A stretch of 64,000 bases of DNA, taken from DAOTVX01 sp034436015 (GTDB lineage Bacteria; Chloroflexota; Anaerolineae; Anaerolineales; Villigracilaceae). The stretch covers positions 186,001 through 250,000 of the forward strand of contig DAOTWG010000009.1 of assembly GCA_034436015.1 (NCBI GenBank), read 5' to 3'. This document shows, in pieces, positions 49,090-58,196 of this stretch. Both the position numbers and the translations under genes were made by a program. The first letter of the stretch is position 1; each line of letters starts with the position of its first letter. The notes under the pieces were generated by a model. That model saw nothing but the letters and a program-made list of their open reading frames with translations, had not been told where the DNA came from and searched no databases.

Positions 49090-50341
49090 CTGAGCCTCCT
49101 CTTTCAAGATTCGTTTCGGGCAATTTGAATTTTATCCAGACAGGGATAATGGAGAGCAAAATGACCAGAGAGGTAATCAGGAACGGGAAGCGCGGGCTAA
49201 CGCGTTCCCACAACAACCCACCGAGCCACGGCGCAGGCAGTGAAATCAACCCAAGGCTGGTGCTAAACAGCCCAAACGCGGTGCCGCGCAGGTGGGAGGG
49301 AACGACTTTGCTGATGAGCGACATATACGCCGGCGACATCAGCCCCACCCCAACGCCCGCTATTGCCCAGCCGAGACAGGCCAGGGCGAACGCACCATGC
49401 GGCAGGAACACGAGAAGGCCCAGCGAGACGCCTGTTAACGCAAATCCCGTTGCAATTCCCACGCGTTCCCCTGCCTTGTCGGCTAGCCAACCGGCCGGCA
49501 CGTGCGTCACCATCATGCTCAGGCCGAAGATGCTGTTCGTTATCCCAATTTGGCTAAGCGTCAGGCCAATTTTCTCCTGCACGTACACCGTCAGCAGGTT
49601 CATGGAGAGGGCAAAAGAGACGTCACGCACGCCATCGGTGATGAGAATCCAGATCAGGACGCCGCCGGCCATAAGGAGGCCAATCATTGCCGACAAATTG
49701 GCTTTCAGTCCATTCCAGGCCAGATTGGATGGTTTCGGATTGTTCCGCGCGGCCTCGCGCGCCATGCCCACACGCAGCACCGTTGCCAGCAGGTAGAGGC
49801 CGGCGGCAACCAGCAACATCAGTTTGAAGCCGTACACTTGCGCCATCCAACCGCCCAGAAGTGGGCCGATGACGCCAACAATGCTGAAAAGCATTTGGGA
49901 AACGCCAAACATGCGAGCGCGATTCGCTTCGCTCGAGTGCTCGGCTAGGAAGGCGTCGAAACTTGGCCCAACCAACGAGCGGGTAATCGCTCCCAGTCCC
50001 TCGGCCAACAATAACCATTCCCAACGATTGGCGAGAATAAGCGGCAGATACGCCATCACTCCCACAATGCTGCCAATGGCAATCGCCCGTAAGCGCCCTA
50101 TGTTATCGGAAATCCAACCGCCGAGAATTTGCAAGGCAAGAGGGATAATAGAGGCCAGGGTGAAGAACAGACCGATTTGTTCGATAGACGCGCCCAGGTC
50201 CTTGACGTAGAGCGAGAGCAAGGGGCCGTACATGTTCCCGCCCAGGTTGGCAAGAATCATGGCCAAAAGGAAGAGCAGGATCAAACCATTCAATAGGGGT
50301 TGTTTTCGAGCCTCTGCGATAGGGTGAGCCATATTGGCCAT
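49046..50341 (-). CDS. MFS transporter
   Basis: About 431 residues from ATG 50341 (a longer start at 50395 is possible), with twelve membrane helices. Motif A-type loop GGWISDNIGRLRA between helices 2 and 3, and a second one AGWLADKAGERVG in the C-terminal half. It is a major facilitator, probably an efflux permease, with unknown substrate. Its 3' end overlaps the following SHOCT-type gene by 44 bases, and its 5' end runs into the gene at 50,346, showing tight operon packing. Confidence 0.85.
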   Translation of the reverse strand: MANMAHPIAEARKQPLLNGLILLFLLAMILANLGGNMYGPLLSLYVKDLGASIEQIGLFFTLASIIPLALQILGGWISDNIGRLRAIAIGSIVGVMAYLPLILANRWEWLLLAEGLGAITRSLVGPSFDAFLAEHSSEANRARMFGVSQMLFSIVGVIGPLLGGWMAQVYGFKLMLLVAAGLYLLATVLRVGMAREAARNNPKPSNLAWNGLKANLSAMIGLLMAGGVLIWILITDGVRDVSFALSMNLLTVYVQEKIGLTLSQIGITNSIFGLSMMVTHVPAGWLADKAGERVGIATGFALTGVSLGLLVFLPHGAFALACLGWAIAGVGVGLMSPAYMSLISKVVPSHLRGTAFGLFSTSLGLISLPAPWLGGLLWERVSPRFPFLITSLVILLSIIPVWIKFKLPETNLERGGSDGHSGRTDENLEDD

Positions 50342-50345
50342 GCAC

Positions 50346-50977
50346 CTATCCCCAATATACCTGCACAGATGCGCCATCTTCGTCTTCGTCGGCATGGATG
50401 ATCAAGGGTTCGTCGCCGGCAAGACCGCTTTCCAGCACTTCGACGGCCGCTCGCACATTGGCTTTTTCCGCGTCAGGAATGTTGTGACCGAACGTGCGCA
50501 CTCCCCAGGCAAGAAACTTCAGCGGCAGAGGAAAACCCAAGAAGATACGGCCGGGCTTTGCACCTGCTTTCTGGTGAATGTCCACGAACAGCCAGCGCGC
50601 CGCGCGGCTGTTGGCAGCCAGAGCGATCAGCCCCACACCTAGGAGAAAAGGCGCAATGAGACAGTAGAACCAGAAATTGGGATGATGGGCGACGAGCAAG
50701 GCATACATTCCCCAGCCGCTCAGGATGACCATGCCCACCCCTACCCATAATAGGATGCGCCACAAGCGGCGCGCCGTACCGTGCAGGCGCGCCCGCAGGA
50801 ATACGGCCTCCGGTTCGCTCGCTGTGCCTTCCGCGGTGGACGGCAGGGGTTGTTCGGTCGCGCTCTCCTCGTCTTGCCAGTTTTCCTCTAGGGCGCGCAA
50901 CAGGTTCCATCCCTCCTCGGCGGTGATTTTACCGTGGCTATCATCTTTAAGACTTGACTGCGTTCCTCGTTCGTCAT
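50346..50977 (-). CDS. Membrane protein with SHOCT-like N-terminus, frameshifted near 50,940
   Basis: From ATG 50977 (GAGGAGG upstream) the frame reads MTNEERSQVLKMI, and after a 1-base shift near 50,940 it continues GKITAEEGWNLLRALEENWQDE. Together they form the same SHOCT-like module as in the neighbours. The rest has two membrane helices (ILLWVGVGMVILSGWGMYAL and FYCLIAPFLLGVGLIALAA) and an acidic C-terminus. Without the shift the downstream frame (to 50,900) has no ATG start. Either a sequencing error or a recent inactivation. Fourth gene of the DUF2089 operon. Confidence 0.55.
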
Positions 50978-51006
50978 GGAAGCCTCCTCAAACCATGGGC
51001 GGAAGG

Positions 51007-52224
51007 CTACTTGCCTTCCAGTGCGTCCAGCAATTTCTCGGCCTCTTCGGGGGTGATTTTCTTTTCCTGCAACATACGCAGGATGACAAGACGTTCCTCG
51101 TCAGAAGGCGATGACTCTGGCGTTGTCGCGTCGCGCGGCGTCAGATTCCATTCCCGGCGACCGATGTGCACGCTGGCCTGCCCAGGGGAAAGGCGCAATC
51201 CCCTGCGACGCGCCCTGGCCTCGGCGCGACGGGAAGTGGCCTCAAGTTTGATTTCCATGCGTCGGTTGGCGGCCTCGACCTTGCGCCGCGCGCGTTCGGT
51301 GGCAGTGCGTACGCGCTCTCGTATCCGTTGCGGCATGTCAGGAGGAATAGGAATCGGTCCAATGCCATCACGCATCCCCATACTGAAATCGGCTATGGCA
51401 TCCCAACAGTCGGAGCGACTGGTAACCACGAGATCGTCGCCGGCGCTCAAGCAAATCACAGGCATTGCCGGCGTTGCGCGGCCAAGCGTCAACTCGTGCG
51501 AGGCCTTACCTGGCTCCAGTGTTACCCCAGGGAAGTCAACGTGAATTGCTTCCGCGTTGGATGCCGTCAGATATAGTCGGACGTTGACATCCGCAGGCAG
51601 ACGGAGCAAGAGATCGCCATCAGCAGCGACGCGGTATTCATTCCCTGACTGTGGTTGTAGTAGGTAGAGAGCAGCGTCGCCGTGAACGCCGGCGCGCAGC
51701 GAACCGCGCGCGTTGCGAGCGTACAGGTCACCCGCGATATGCTCCATACTCGCCTTCCCTTCCACGGAGCGCAGCGAGACGTCGCCGCCGATCGAAGCAA
51801 CAGTCAAGTTTCCGCGCACGCCTTGCGCCACCATGTCGCCTGCAATCTTACCCAGCGCGAGTGTACCCGTCAGACGAGCGGAGAAATCTCCGTCTACCGA
51901 TTCGACAGCCACCTCGCCGCCCACATCGCGCAACGACACATCGCCGCCGACCTGACCGATAGTCGCTTGCCCACTCAGGGCTTGCAGGCTGACATCGCCC
52001 CCAACCGCCTCGACGTGCAGACTGGAACGCCGCGGCAGGTAGAGCACAAGCGATTCGTCGCAGGCGATCTGGATGCGCCCCTCGCTGGCGTCCACCGTAA
52101 GCGTCTCGCCGCTAGTACGCGCTACGAGTTCTGGCCGCTCCCAACCGGCCACGCGCAAGTCCTCGGGCACGGTTGCCACATGAACGCTGGGCGTTTCGTG
52201 AACGACAATTGTTCGCTCCTGCAT
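51007..52224 (-). CDS. DUF4097-type beta-helix protein with C-terminal SHOCT-like module
   Basis: 405 residues. Residues about 20-250 form repeated short strands (VGGDVSLRDVGGEVAVESVDGDFSARLTGTLALGKIAGDMVAQGVRGNLTVASIGGDVSLRSVEG in pieces), the right-handed beta-helix of DUF4097/LiaX-like proteins. A helical, Arg-rich stretch follows (RIRERVRTATERARRKVEAANRRMEIKLEATSRRAEARA) and the chain ends in SDEERLVILRMLQEKKITPEEAEKLLDALE. LiaX relatives report membrane damage. No signal peptide is visible. It starts 4 bases after the DUF2089 gene. Confidence 0.8.
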   Translation of the reverse strand: MQERTIVVHETPSVHVATVPEDLRVAGWERPELVARTSGETLTVDASEGRIQIACDESLVLYLPRRSSLHVEAVGGDVSLQALSGQATIGQVGGDVSLRDVGGEVAVESVDGDFSARLTGTLALGKIAGDMVAQGVRGNLTVASIGGDVSLRSVEGKASMEHIAGDLYARNARGSLRAGVHGDAALYLLQPQSGNEYRVAADGDLLLRLPADVNVRLYLTASNAEAIHVDFPGVTLEPGKASHELTLGRATPAMPVICLSAGDDLVVTSRSDCWDAIADFSMGMRDGIGPIPIPPDMPQRIRERVRTATERARRKVEAANRRMEIKLEATSRRAEARARRRGLRLSPGQASVHIGRREWNLTPRDATTPESSPSDEERLVILRMLQEKKITPEEAEKLLDALEGK

Positions 52225-52227
52225 GGT

Positions 52228-52608
52228 TCACTCCTCTCCCTGCAAGAGGCGCATGGCCTCCTCTGCAGTAATCTTGCCGGCGTCCAGGTCTTCCAAAATG
52301 GCGCGCCGCTTCTCTTCCGAAAGTTCGACGCTTTCCTCCTTGCCGGGTTCATAACCCAGCGCACGGATGACCTCGTGCAGACGATTGCGCAACGTGGGAT
52401 AGGAGAGGCCAAATTCCTCCTGTAAGCGCGTCAACTTTCCCTCGCAACGCACAAACGTTTCAACGAAATCCAGCTGCTCGGCGGTCAGACTGGCGAAGGC
52501 ATTATGGGAAAAACGTCCTTCGATGGTCGTATCGCACGAGTCGCAACGATAGCGGACAACAGTCAGTTCTCCGCCACACACAGGACATCGGGTCAGAGAT
52601 GGTTTCAT
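52228..52608 (-). CDS. DUF2089-family transcriptional regulator
   Basis: 126 residues. Zinc ribbon at the N-terminus (CPVCGGELTVVRYRCDSCDTTIEG), central sigma-like HTH (LDFVETFVRCEGKLTRLQEEFGLSYPTLRNRLHEVIRALGY) and the SHOCT-like DUF2089 C-terminal module (LSEEKRRAILEDLDAGKITAEEAMRLL). The order zinc ribbon, HTH, SHOCT is the full DUF2089 layout. It probably controls its own operon, which includes the DUF4097 and SHOCT proteins. Its start overlaps the previous stop as ATGA. Confidence 0.85.
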   Translation of the reverse strand: MKPSLTRCPVCGGELTVVRYRCDSCDTTIEGRFSHNAFASLTAEQLDFVETFVRCEGKLTRLQEEFGLSYPTLRNRLHEVIRALGYEPGKEESVELSEEKRRAILEDLDAGKITAEEAMRLLQGEE

Positions 52609-52820
52609 GACTTCTCCTGGGGAGACGAAAGGAATGGAGAGGCAGTTAGGTCATAGCGTCGTTGTAAAGCGTTGCCGGCGCGCGCAAGCCGATCGGCAAG
52701 GCGCAACAGGAAGGAGGCGCACAGACAAAGGAGGTAAGCGCGACGCGACGCGCTCACGGCCAGCTCCCCTCGCATCCAACGCCTTTCATACGCTTGATAG
52801 GCTTGGTAGAATGACAGCAT
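52605..52820 (-). CDS. Small protein opening the DUF2089 operon
   Basis: 71 residues, 16 aromatic or Arg-rich residues near the N-terminus (MLSFYQAYQAYERRWMRGELAVSASRRAYLLCLCASFLLRLADRLARAGNALQRRYD), one amphipathic or hydrophobic stretch around 27-42. TGGAGGTGC precedes the ATG, and the stop overlaps the DUF2089 start (ATGA), so it is very likely translated. Family not recognised. Confidence 0.6.
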   Translation of the reverse strand: MLSFYQAYQAYERRWMRGELAVSASRRAYLLCLCASFLLRLADRLARAGNALQRRYDLTASPFLSSPQEKS

Positions 52821-52839
52821 AGCACCTCCATTTTTGCAA

Positions 52840-52867
52840 ATTATATTATATTTTTACAAAGAGTCAA
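52840..52867 (-). promoter_or_regulatory. Promoter of the DUF2089 operon
   Basis: TTGACT (52862-52867), 16 bp, TATAAT (52840-52845) on the minus strand, about 20 bases before the first start codon. One of the best sigma-70-type promoters in the window. Confidence 0.75.
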
Positions 52868-53335
52868 GCGGTTTTACTTGATTTTATTGAATTTATGTAT
52901 TAAATTATCTTAACTGAAGCATAAAACTATTCGATTCGAATTAAGGCGAGTTCAACGGCCATAGGCATCAAAAACACAGCCGATCCATGTGTGCAAAGGA
53001 GCAGAAAATAAGACCCCAGAGACAGTCACATTGCCACAGCACAGTCTCCTTTGGCGCCGGATGATCATGATTTTCCGATGCTCTATTTAGGGAATGAAAT
53101 GCTCTTCTCCGGAGAGGCCGGCAAGCTCCCTTCGAGACATCGTCGGTTGTTCTTTATAGGATGGAAAAATTCGTTTAAATCGGCCACGCAACCAGCGGAC
53201 CGGCGTTGCACCTTGTGCGGCGCGAACCGAACTGCTGAGAGCGCCTAATTTCCCCCAAATCAACGGGAGGCGAGGCGCTCCTTGGCGGGGCCAGACGCCT
53301 AAAGCGCACTCGCCTCCTCGCCGCTTTATGATGGG
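52868..53335. other. Gene-poor gap
   Basis: A weak 65-codon frame (53,051-53,248, rightward) has no convincing start or similarity. GGAGGCGAG and CTCGCCTCC near 53,266-53,322 can form a long-armed hairpin, likely the end of the small leftward gene at 53,336. Nothing else is recognised. Confidence 0.4.
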
Positions 53336-53506
53336 TTACAGACCTTTAACGAGAGTGGCCAGGGCGAGTAAAATCAATCCAATGACCACCAACCAAAACG
53401 CTAGAGGGGAAAGGATGGGAATGGCCACCACCTTGCCCAGGATGCCGAGGATGCCGAGGAGAACGGCGATCCACCAGGTGACGATCTTTGGCGCGCTCAG
53501 CTTCAT
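53336..53506 (-). CDS. Small two-span membrane protein
   Basis: 56 residues from ATG 53506 with AAGGAGG 10 bases upstream. Two hydrophobic helices: IVTWWIAVLLGILGILGKV and FWLVVIGLILLALATLV, joined by AIPILSPLA. The pattern resembles short conserved Chloroflexota membrane proteins. Function unknown. The good ribosome binding site and clean helical hairpin make it more than chance. Confidence 0.65.
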   Translation of the reverse strand: MKLSAPKIVTWWIAVLLGILGILGKVVAIPILSPLAFWLVVIGLILLALATLVKGL

Positions 53507-54084
53507 AATTTTTCTACCTCCTTGAGAATGGTCTTAAACTTCTGGCCCTAAGATGTGGAAACCATAGAAAGGTTCCCTTGTTATTATATCACATAGCATC
53601 AAAGACGGTAATATGGGAACCCACTGCAGGGGAAAAACCCACAAAGCGCGGCGCCATTTTGAACTTCAACTACCAGAGCAACTTTTGTCTTCGCAACGCA
53701 ACAACGTTGGTGTTTTGACAACCTTGAAGCGCCTATCGTTTGCATCTCTCTAACAGATGATAGATCGTCCGAACAGCGAGAGCAATCGGCCCATAATGAA
53801 AGCTGTTTCGGGCGTCGAGGCGGGAAAAACCCCTATAGGCTCCAAAACCATCGCCGGCGGGAAATCGGCGCCTCCCAGAGGACTGCGCGCCCAGGCTAGC
53901 AGGTAGGGAACAGCGCCACAGATGCGTCGGTTTGCCGTCGCGCCCGGCACGAGAGCGCTCCGGGTTGCGCCAGCCGACGCCGCGAGCAAAGAATCACTCA
54001 CGAAACTGTGATGTTCCTATCCGCAGGGATGATGTAAAATCTTTATATAATACTCTATTCCTTATCGAAAAGGAGGTGAGAACC
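53507..54084. other. Gap upstream of the second mini-pilin
   Basis: About 578 bases with no convincing gene; an 83-codon leftward frame (53,750-54,001) lacks any recognisable pattern. A TATAAT box at 54,046-54,051 probably serves the pilin gene. Confidence 0.35.
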
Positions 54085-54234
54085 ATGCTGCGCGATGACC
54101 GGCAAAAAGGGCAGGGCCTGGTCGAGTATGCTTTGATTCTTGTTCTGGTTGCTCTTGTTGTTATCGCCGTATTGACCGTGCTCGGCCCTACTATCGGCAA
54201 CGCCTTCACCAGGGTGAACAGTTCCCTACCCTAG
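54085..54234 (+). CDS. Flp/Fap-type pilin component, paralogue of the gene at 38,970
   Basis: 49 residues with the core QKGQGLVEYALILVLVAL and a VIAVLTVLGP helix end almost identical to the other mini-pilin; only the leader (MLRDDR) and the last residues (RVNSSLP) differ. AAGGAGGTGAGAACC precedes the ATG. It should be cleaved by a prepilin peptidase after the basic leader and polymerise into Flp-like fibres. No assembly genes are nearby, so these must be supplied from elsewhere. Confidence 0.8.
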   Translation: MLRDDRQKGQGLVEYALILVLVALVVIAVLTVLGPTIGNAFTRVNSSLP

Positions 54235-54563
54235 CCCCCAAACTCCTGTAACGGCGAAACAGGCGAAGTAGTATTCCATCATAAACGCCGAAAACAGCGT
54301 CTTCCCGGACGACTTGAGATTTAGCGTGCCAATGGAGTGCTTGGAGAACAGGTCTCGCTTATTCCGCGGGAACCATGCTGGCCGTTGGTCATGCCCTCAT
54401 GCTGTGGCATGGCTTTATTTCTTTTTGCTACGTCTTGCCCTCGATTTTCAGTTTTCGGTCGGTAGAAACCCAGCTCAAAAAAGGGGAAAACGGCCAGAAA
54501 AGACGCCGGAAATGCTTGGACAAAACCGGGTTTTAATATACAATCTTGGAGAAGGAGGTAATT
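54235..54563 (+). other. Intergenic segment
   Basis: About 330 bases. A 53-codon frame (ATG near 54,377, MLAVGHALMLWHGFISF...) has no supporting similarity. It probably contains the promoter of the lipoprotein gene. Confidence 0.3.
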
Positions 54564-55727
54564 ATGAATATGCGTCTCATCAGTATCGCTTCGGCGATGG
54601 CGCTCATCCTTGGCGGATGTGGTCTGTTAGGCGGGACCCAACCGACATCGGAAGCCACAGCCACATTGGGACCGCTTCCCGTTGATTTGCCCAGCCCAAC
54701 CTTACCCCCCGCAAGCGGCGAGCAACCAGCAACTGCCGCACCTTGCGTCATGCTGATTATGCCAGCAGATGGAGCCTCTCTGGCGGCCAGCGGACAGGAG
54801 CAATTTGGCTGGACGGAATACGCCGGCGCTACAGCCTATCTCCTCCTCTTCACCCATCCTGATGGAACGCAGACCGCGACGGTTGCGCCGTTGAATCAGT
54901 TCGATCTCGCATTGGATAGCCTGCCTCAGCCTGGCGTGTACCAATGGCGCGTGACTGTACTCGGCGCGGACTCGCAGGTCATCTGCACAAGCGCACCAGC
55001 TTCGTTCACTCGCGCCGAGTCCGCAGCATCTGCCGAGACTCCGGCGGCAGCTCCCGGCGAGGCCGCCACCGCCACCAGCACAGCCGAGTCCGTTGCGCCA
55101 ATCGCGCCATCGTCCAGCGGCTGTATGAGCCTCCTCACCCCGCCGCATACGGCCAAGGTACATCGAATCGGGGGGCGCGCTTTCACCTGGACCCCAGTCC
55201 AAGGCGCAACAAAATATATCGTCGCCATTACCCCGCCATCTACCCCAACGGTGCGGTTCATGTCCACCACAACCGCCCTGACTCGCTTTATGGAAGGATT
55301 CACGGAATACGGCGTCTATCGCTGGCAGGTAACCGCCTACGCGGGCACGAACGTCCTGTGCACCTCCGATACGTTTGAGTTTACGCTCGGATACTATCCA
55401 GTACCGCCTCCTGTGCCGGGTACCTGCGTGACCCTCCTGACCCCGAAGAATCAAACGGAATTTGCCGCCATAGCCGCCGCCGAGTTTAGCTGGACAGCCT
55501 ACCCCGGAGCCTCCCAGTACTTACTGACGATCGTGACGCCAGGCGGCGCGCTGAACAATCTTCTCAGCCCAGGAACATCGAAGATACACGCCATTGAATC
55601 TTTCCCAGACGCGGGGCCATACCAATGGTTTGTCAGCCCGATGTTGAGCCATGGCGTCATCTTTTGCACGAGCGAGATCTTCACGTTTACCAAGCCAAAG
55701 ACAAAGATTCCAACGCCGCAAGAATGA
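54564..55727 (+). CDS. Lipoprotein with three Ig/FnIII-like repeats
   Basis: About 387 residues from ATG 54564 (GAAGGAGG upstream). The signal peptide ends in the lipobox GGC (LILGGCGLLGG), so the protein is lipid-anchored outside the membrane. After a Thr/Pro-rich stalk come three repeats of about 90 residues, each starting C-x-x-L-L/M-x-P and containing F-x-W-T and Y-x-W-x-V, with a closing C-T-S. One disulfide per repeat is likely. Surface-exposed binding protein; ligand unknown. Confidence 0.75.
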   Translation: MNMRLISIASAMALILGGCGLLGGTQPTSEATATLGPLPVDLPSPTLPPASGEQPATAAPCVMLIMPADGASLAASGQEQFGWTEYAGATAYLLLFTHPDGTQTATVAPLNQFDLALDSLPQPGVYQWRVTVLGADSQVICTSAPASFTRAESAASAETPAAAPGEAATATSTAESVAPIAPSSSGCMSLLTPPHTAKVHRIGGRAFTWTPVQGATKYIVAITPPSTPTVRFMSTTTALTRFMEGFTEYGVYRWQVTAYAGTNVLCTSDTFEFTLGYYPVPPPVPGTCVTLLTPKNQTEFAAIAAAEFSWTAYPGASQYLLTIVTPGGALNNLLSPGTSKIHAIESFPDAGPYQWFVSPMLSHGVIFCTSEIFTFTKPKTKIPTPQE

Positions 55728-55792
55728 TAACGCCAGGGATGGCTCCAAAAAGACCAGACGCGCCGTCCCCCTTCTCACTACAAGCAGAGCAC

Positions 55793-55821
55793 CAGGCCTC
55801 CCTTTGCGATGGGGAGGCCTG
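55793..55821. terminator. Hairpin between convergent genes
   Basis: CAGGCCTCCC and GGGAGGCCTG pair around an 8-base loop, between the lipoprotein gene and hisS. Confidence 0.6.
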
Positions 55822-55859
55822 TCCTTGCGCGGAAACTGCATCACGAACCTTCTCTATTC

Positions 55860-57131
55860 TTAGGAAAGAAGAGAGCGGAGGATTTTCAGCAATTCCGTTC
55901 GGGCAAGGGTTTCCTGCGCGCCCTGCCGCAAATCCTTGAGAGTAACCATGTCGTTGGCGACCTCATCAGGGCCAAGGACAAGGACATAATGTATCCCCAT
56001 GCGGTCGGCGAATTTGAACTGGCGCGGCAGGCGCGCGGGTTCCGGATAGGCGATCACGTTCAGGCCGGCGCGCCGCAGTTCGCTGGCAAGCGAGAGCGAA
56101 GCCAGCCAGTGTTTCTCATCAAAGACCGTGACCAGAACCGATGCAGGTAAGGTAGGCAATGACGGCGCCAAGCCCAATTCCTGCAACAGGATCCCAATGA
56201 CCACATCCCCCATAGCAAAGCCGACGCCGGCCAGCGGTTCACCGCCCACATCGGCCAGGAGGTTATCGTAGCGGCCACCACCTAGAATCGCGCGCCGCAC
56301 GCCGCCTGTCAAATCAAACGCCTCGAACACCGTGCCTGTATAGTACAACAGCCCGCGCACAACGCCCGCGTCGAACTGGACGTATTCGCGAACGCCCAAG
56401 GCTTCCAGCGCGGCAAAAAGACGCCGCAGTTCATCTGAGTTTTTCCAGCGTTCGCCATCGGCCAGCAAAGCTAACAGATGCTCCAATTGTCTCTGGTTCA
56501 GGCCGAGTTCGCGAGCATAAGACTCCCAGGCCTTGGCTTCCATCTTATCGCGCTTGTCCACCAGCGCGGAGACCTCCCCGCGTCGTTCCACGGGTATTCC
56601 CAGAGCATCGAATTCCGCCTCCATCAAGCGACGATTGTTGACAAAGATGCGCGCCTGTTGCGGCGTCAGGCCTACCGTTCGCAGAAAGGCAGCAGCAACG
56701 GCAATCAGCTCTGCATCAGCTTCCGGTGAATTGACCCCCAGCATGTCCACGTTCCACTGAAAGAACTCGCGCGCGCGCCCTTTCTGCATCTTCTCGTAAC
56801 GCCAGAAGGGGCCCCAAGACCACCAGCGCAAAGGAAAGACCAGTTCCCCTTGTTTCTGCACCACCATGCGCGCCAGCGAAGGGGTCAATTCGGGCCGCAA
56901 CGTAACTTCGTCACCGCCGCGATCGACGAAAACATAGGATTGTTTCTTGACCAGCTCCTCGCCTGATTTCGCCGCGTACAATTCCAGGCTTTCCAGCATC
57001 GGCGCTTCCCACTCCTGATAACCGAACGACTCGGACACCCGCCGCACGGTGGCATATAACCAATTGCGGAAAGCCATCTGAGGCGGGTAGAAATCGCGTG
57101 TACCCTTGACTGGTGGAATCGGTCGTTTCAT
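55860..57131 (-). CDS. hisS: Histidyl-tRNA synthetase
   Basis: 423 residues, usual length. Class II synthetase motifs: KGTRDFYPPQMAFRNWL at the start, motif 2 region LRPELTPSLARMVV, RWWSWGPFWRYEKMQKGRAREFFQWNVDMLG, the HisA-type RGLLYYTGTVFEAF and motif 3 AGVGFAMGDVVI, and a C-terminal anticodon-binding domain. It charges tRNA-His in the cytoplasm. It ends a leftward run with holB, rsgA and the penicillin-binding protein. Confidence 0.95.
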   Translation of the reverse strand: MKRPIPPVKGTRDFYPPQMAFRNWLYATVRRVSESFGYQEWEAPMLESLELYAAKSGEELVKKQSYVFVDRGGDEVTLRPELTPSLARMVVQKQGELVFPLRWWSWGPFWRYEKMQKGRAREFFQWNVDMLGVNSPEADAELIAVAAAFLRTVGLTPQQARIFVNNRRLMEAEFDALGIPVERRGEVSALVDKRDKMEAKAWESYARELGLNQRQLEHLLALLADGERWKNSDELRRLFAALEALGVREYVQFDAGVVRGLLYYTGTVFEAFDLTGGVRRAILGGGRYDNLLADVGGEPLAGVGFAMGDVVIGILLQELGLAPSLPTLPASVLVTVFDEKHWLASLSLASELRRAGLNVIAYPEPARLPRQFKFADRMGIHYVLVLGPDEVANDMVTLKDLRQGAQETLARTELLKILRSLLS

Positions 57132-57188
57132 CGCAACACTCCAGGGCTAGGTTGCCCGATTGTATCGCCGCTCGCGAAAAAGCGCAAC

Positions 57189-58196
57189 TCAGGGCACGAT
57201 CTTAGGCCAGTTCAACAGCAACACCTCCGTCAACAGGCGCGCGTTGACGTTTTTCTCCAATCGTTTCAACGCATTCTCCAGTTCCTCCACCAGGCGACGC
57301 GCCTCCCCTAAAGACAAACGAGCAGCTAGGGCTTCGATTTCCTCGGCGTAATCCAGATTGGCAACCGGCAACGCGGCACCGCTGATCCGCAGAAACACAT
57401 CGCGCCAGTAAGACAACCAAAGCAACAACACGGCGCGTAACGTTTCCTTATCTCTGGCGAGCAATTCTGCGGTGAAAAAGCGCCGACGGCAGTTCGCGGC
57501 GAGCAAGGCGCGTATGGTATCCAGATGCTGACGACGAAACTCCAGCAACGCGGCGTCGGAAAGCAATCGCAACGCATAACCCGGCCTTCCTCCGCTGAGA
57601 TGCGCCAGCAAGCGGGGCAAGGTATCATCCTTTGCAGGAATGGTCTCCAGGCGCCCTTTCAGCCAGCTTTCCACTCGTTCCAACGGCAAAGGGCGCAGGT
57701 GCAACGTCTCACAACGGGAAACTATTGTTGGCAGGAGTTGCTCCGCGTAATCGGCAGTAAGCAACAGCAAAGCGTGCGTCGGCGCTTCCTCCAGCGTTTT
57801 GAGGAGGGCATTGGCCGCGCTCGGGTGCGCCTCTTGAAAACGCAGAAAGAGCACAATACGGTAACGGCCCTGATAAGGCTTGAGCGCGAGGCTCTGTCGC
57901 ACCGCGCGCACTTGCTCCACGCGCAGCACTCCGCCCTCTTTCTCAGCCTGGACGACCGTCAAATCGGGATATTGCATGGTCTCGATCTGTCGACAGGTTC
58001 GACAAACCCCGCATGGCTCGCCCGGCTGCGTGGCCTCTGGACAGAGCAACGCCTGCGCAAAGCGCAAAGCCAGCGTCCGACGTCCCACGCCGGGCGGACC
58101 TGCGAAGAGATAAGCGTGGCTCACAGTACCGCGTCGGATCTGTCCACGCAGCATCTCTACAGCCCACTCGTGACCCAGAAGATTCCAATTCACCAT
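57189..58196 (-). CDS. holB: DNA polymerase III, delta' subunit
   Basis: 335 residues. AAA+ clamp-loader domain: HAYLFAGPPGVGRRTLALRF (a degenerate P-loop with Arg for Lys, as usual in delta'), zinc module CGVCRTC, NALLKTLEEAPTHALLLLTADYAEQLLPTIVSRCETL (sensor 1 and the SRC motif). Delta' is part of the clamp loader that opens the beta ring. Start ATG 58196. It lies between rsgA and hisS in the same direction. Confidence 0.9.
   Translation of the reverse strand: MVNWNLLGHEWAVEMLRGQIRRGTVSHAYLFAGPPGVGRRTLALRFAQALLCPEATQPGEPCGVCRTCRQIETMQYPDLTVVQAEKEGGVLRVEQVRAVRQSLALKPYQGRYRIVLFLRFQEAHPSAANALLKTLEEAPTHALLLLTADYAEQLLPTIVSRCETLHLRPLPLERVESWLKGRLETIPAKDDTLPRLLAHLSGGRPGYALRLLSDAALLEFRRQHLDTIRALLAANCRRRFFTAELLARDKETLRAVLLLWLSYWRDVFLRISGAALPVANLDYAEEIEALAARLSLGEARRLVEELENALKRLEKNVNARLLTEVLLLNWPKIVP

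Noticed and set aside
53750..54001. 83-codon leftward frame upstream of the second mini-pilin
   Set aside because: No ribosome binding site, no hydrophobic or domain pattern, and it overlaps the likely promoter region.
54415..54455. Sigma-54-like promoter string TGGCATGG...TTTTTGCTA
   Set aside because: The distance between the two halves is too long for a -24/-12 promoter.
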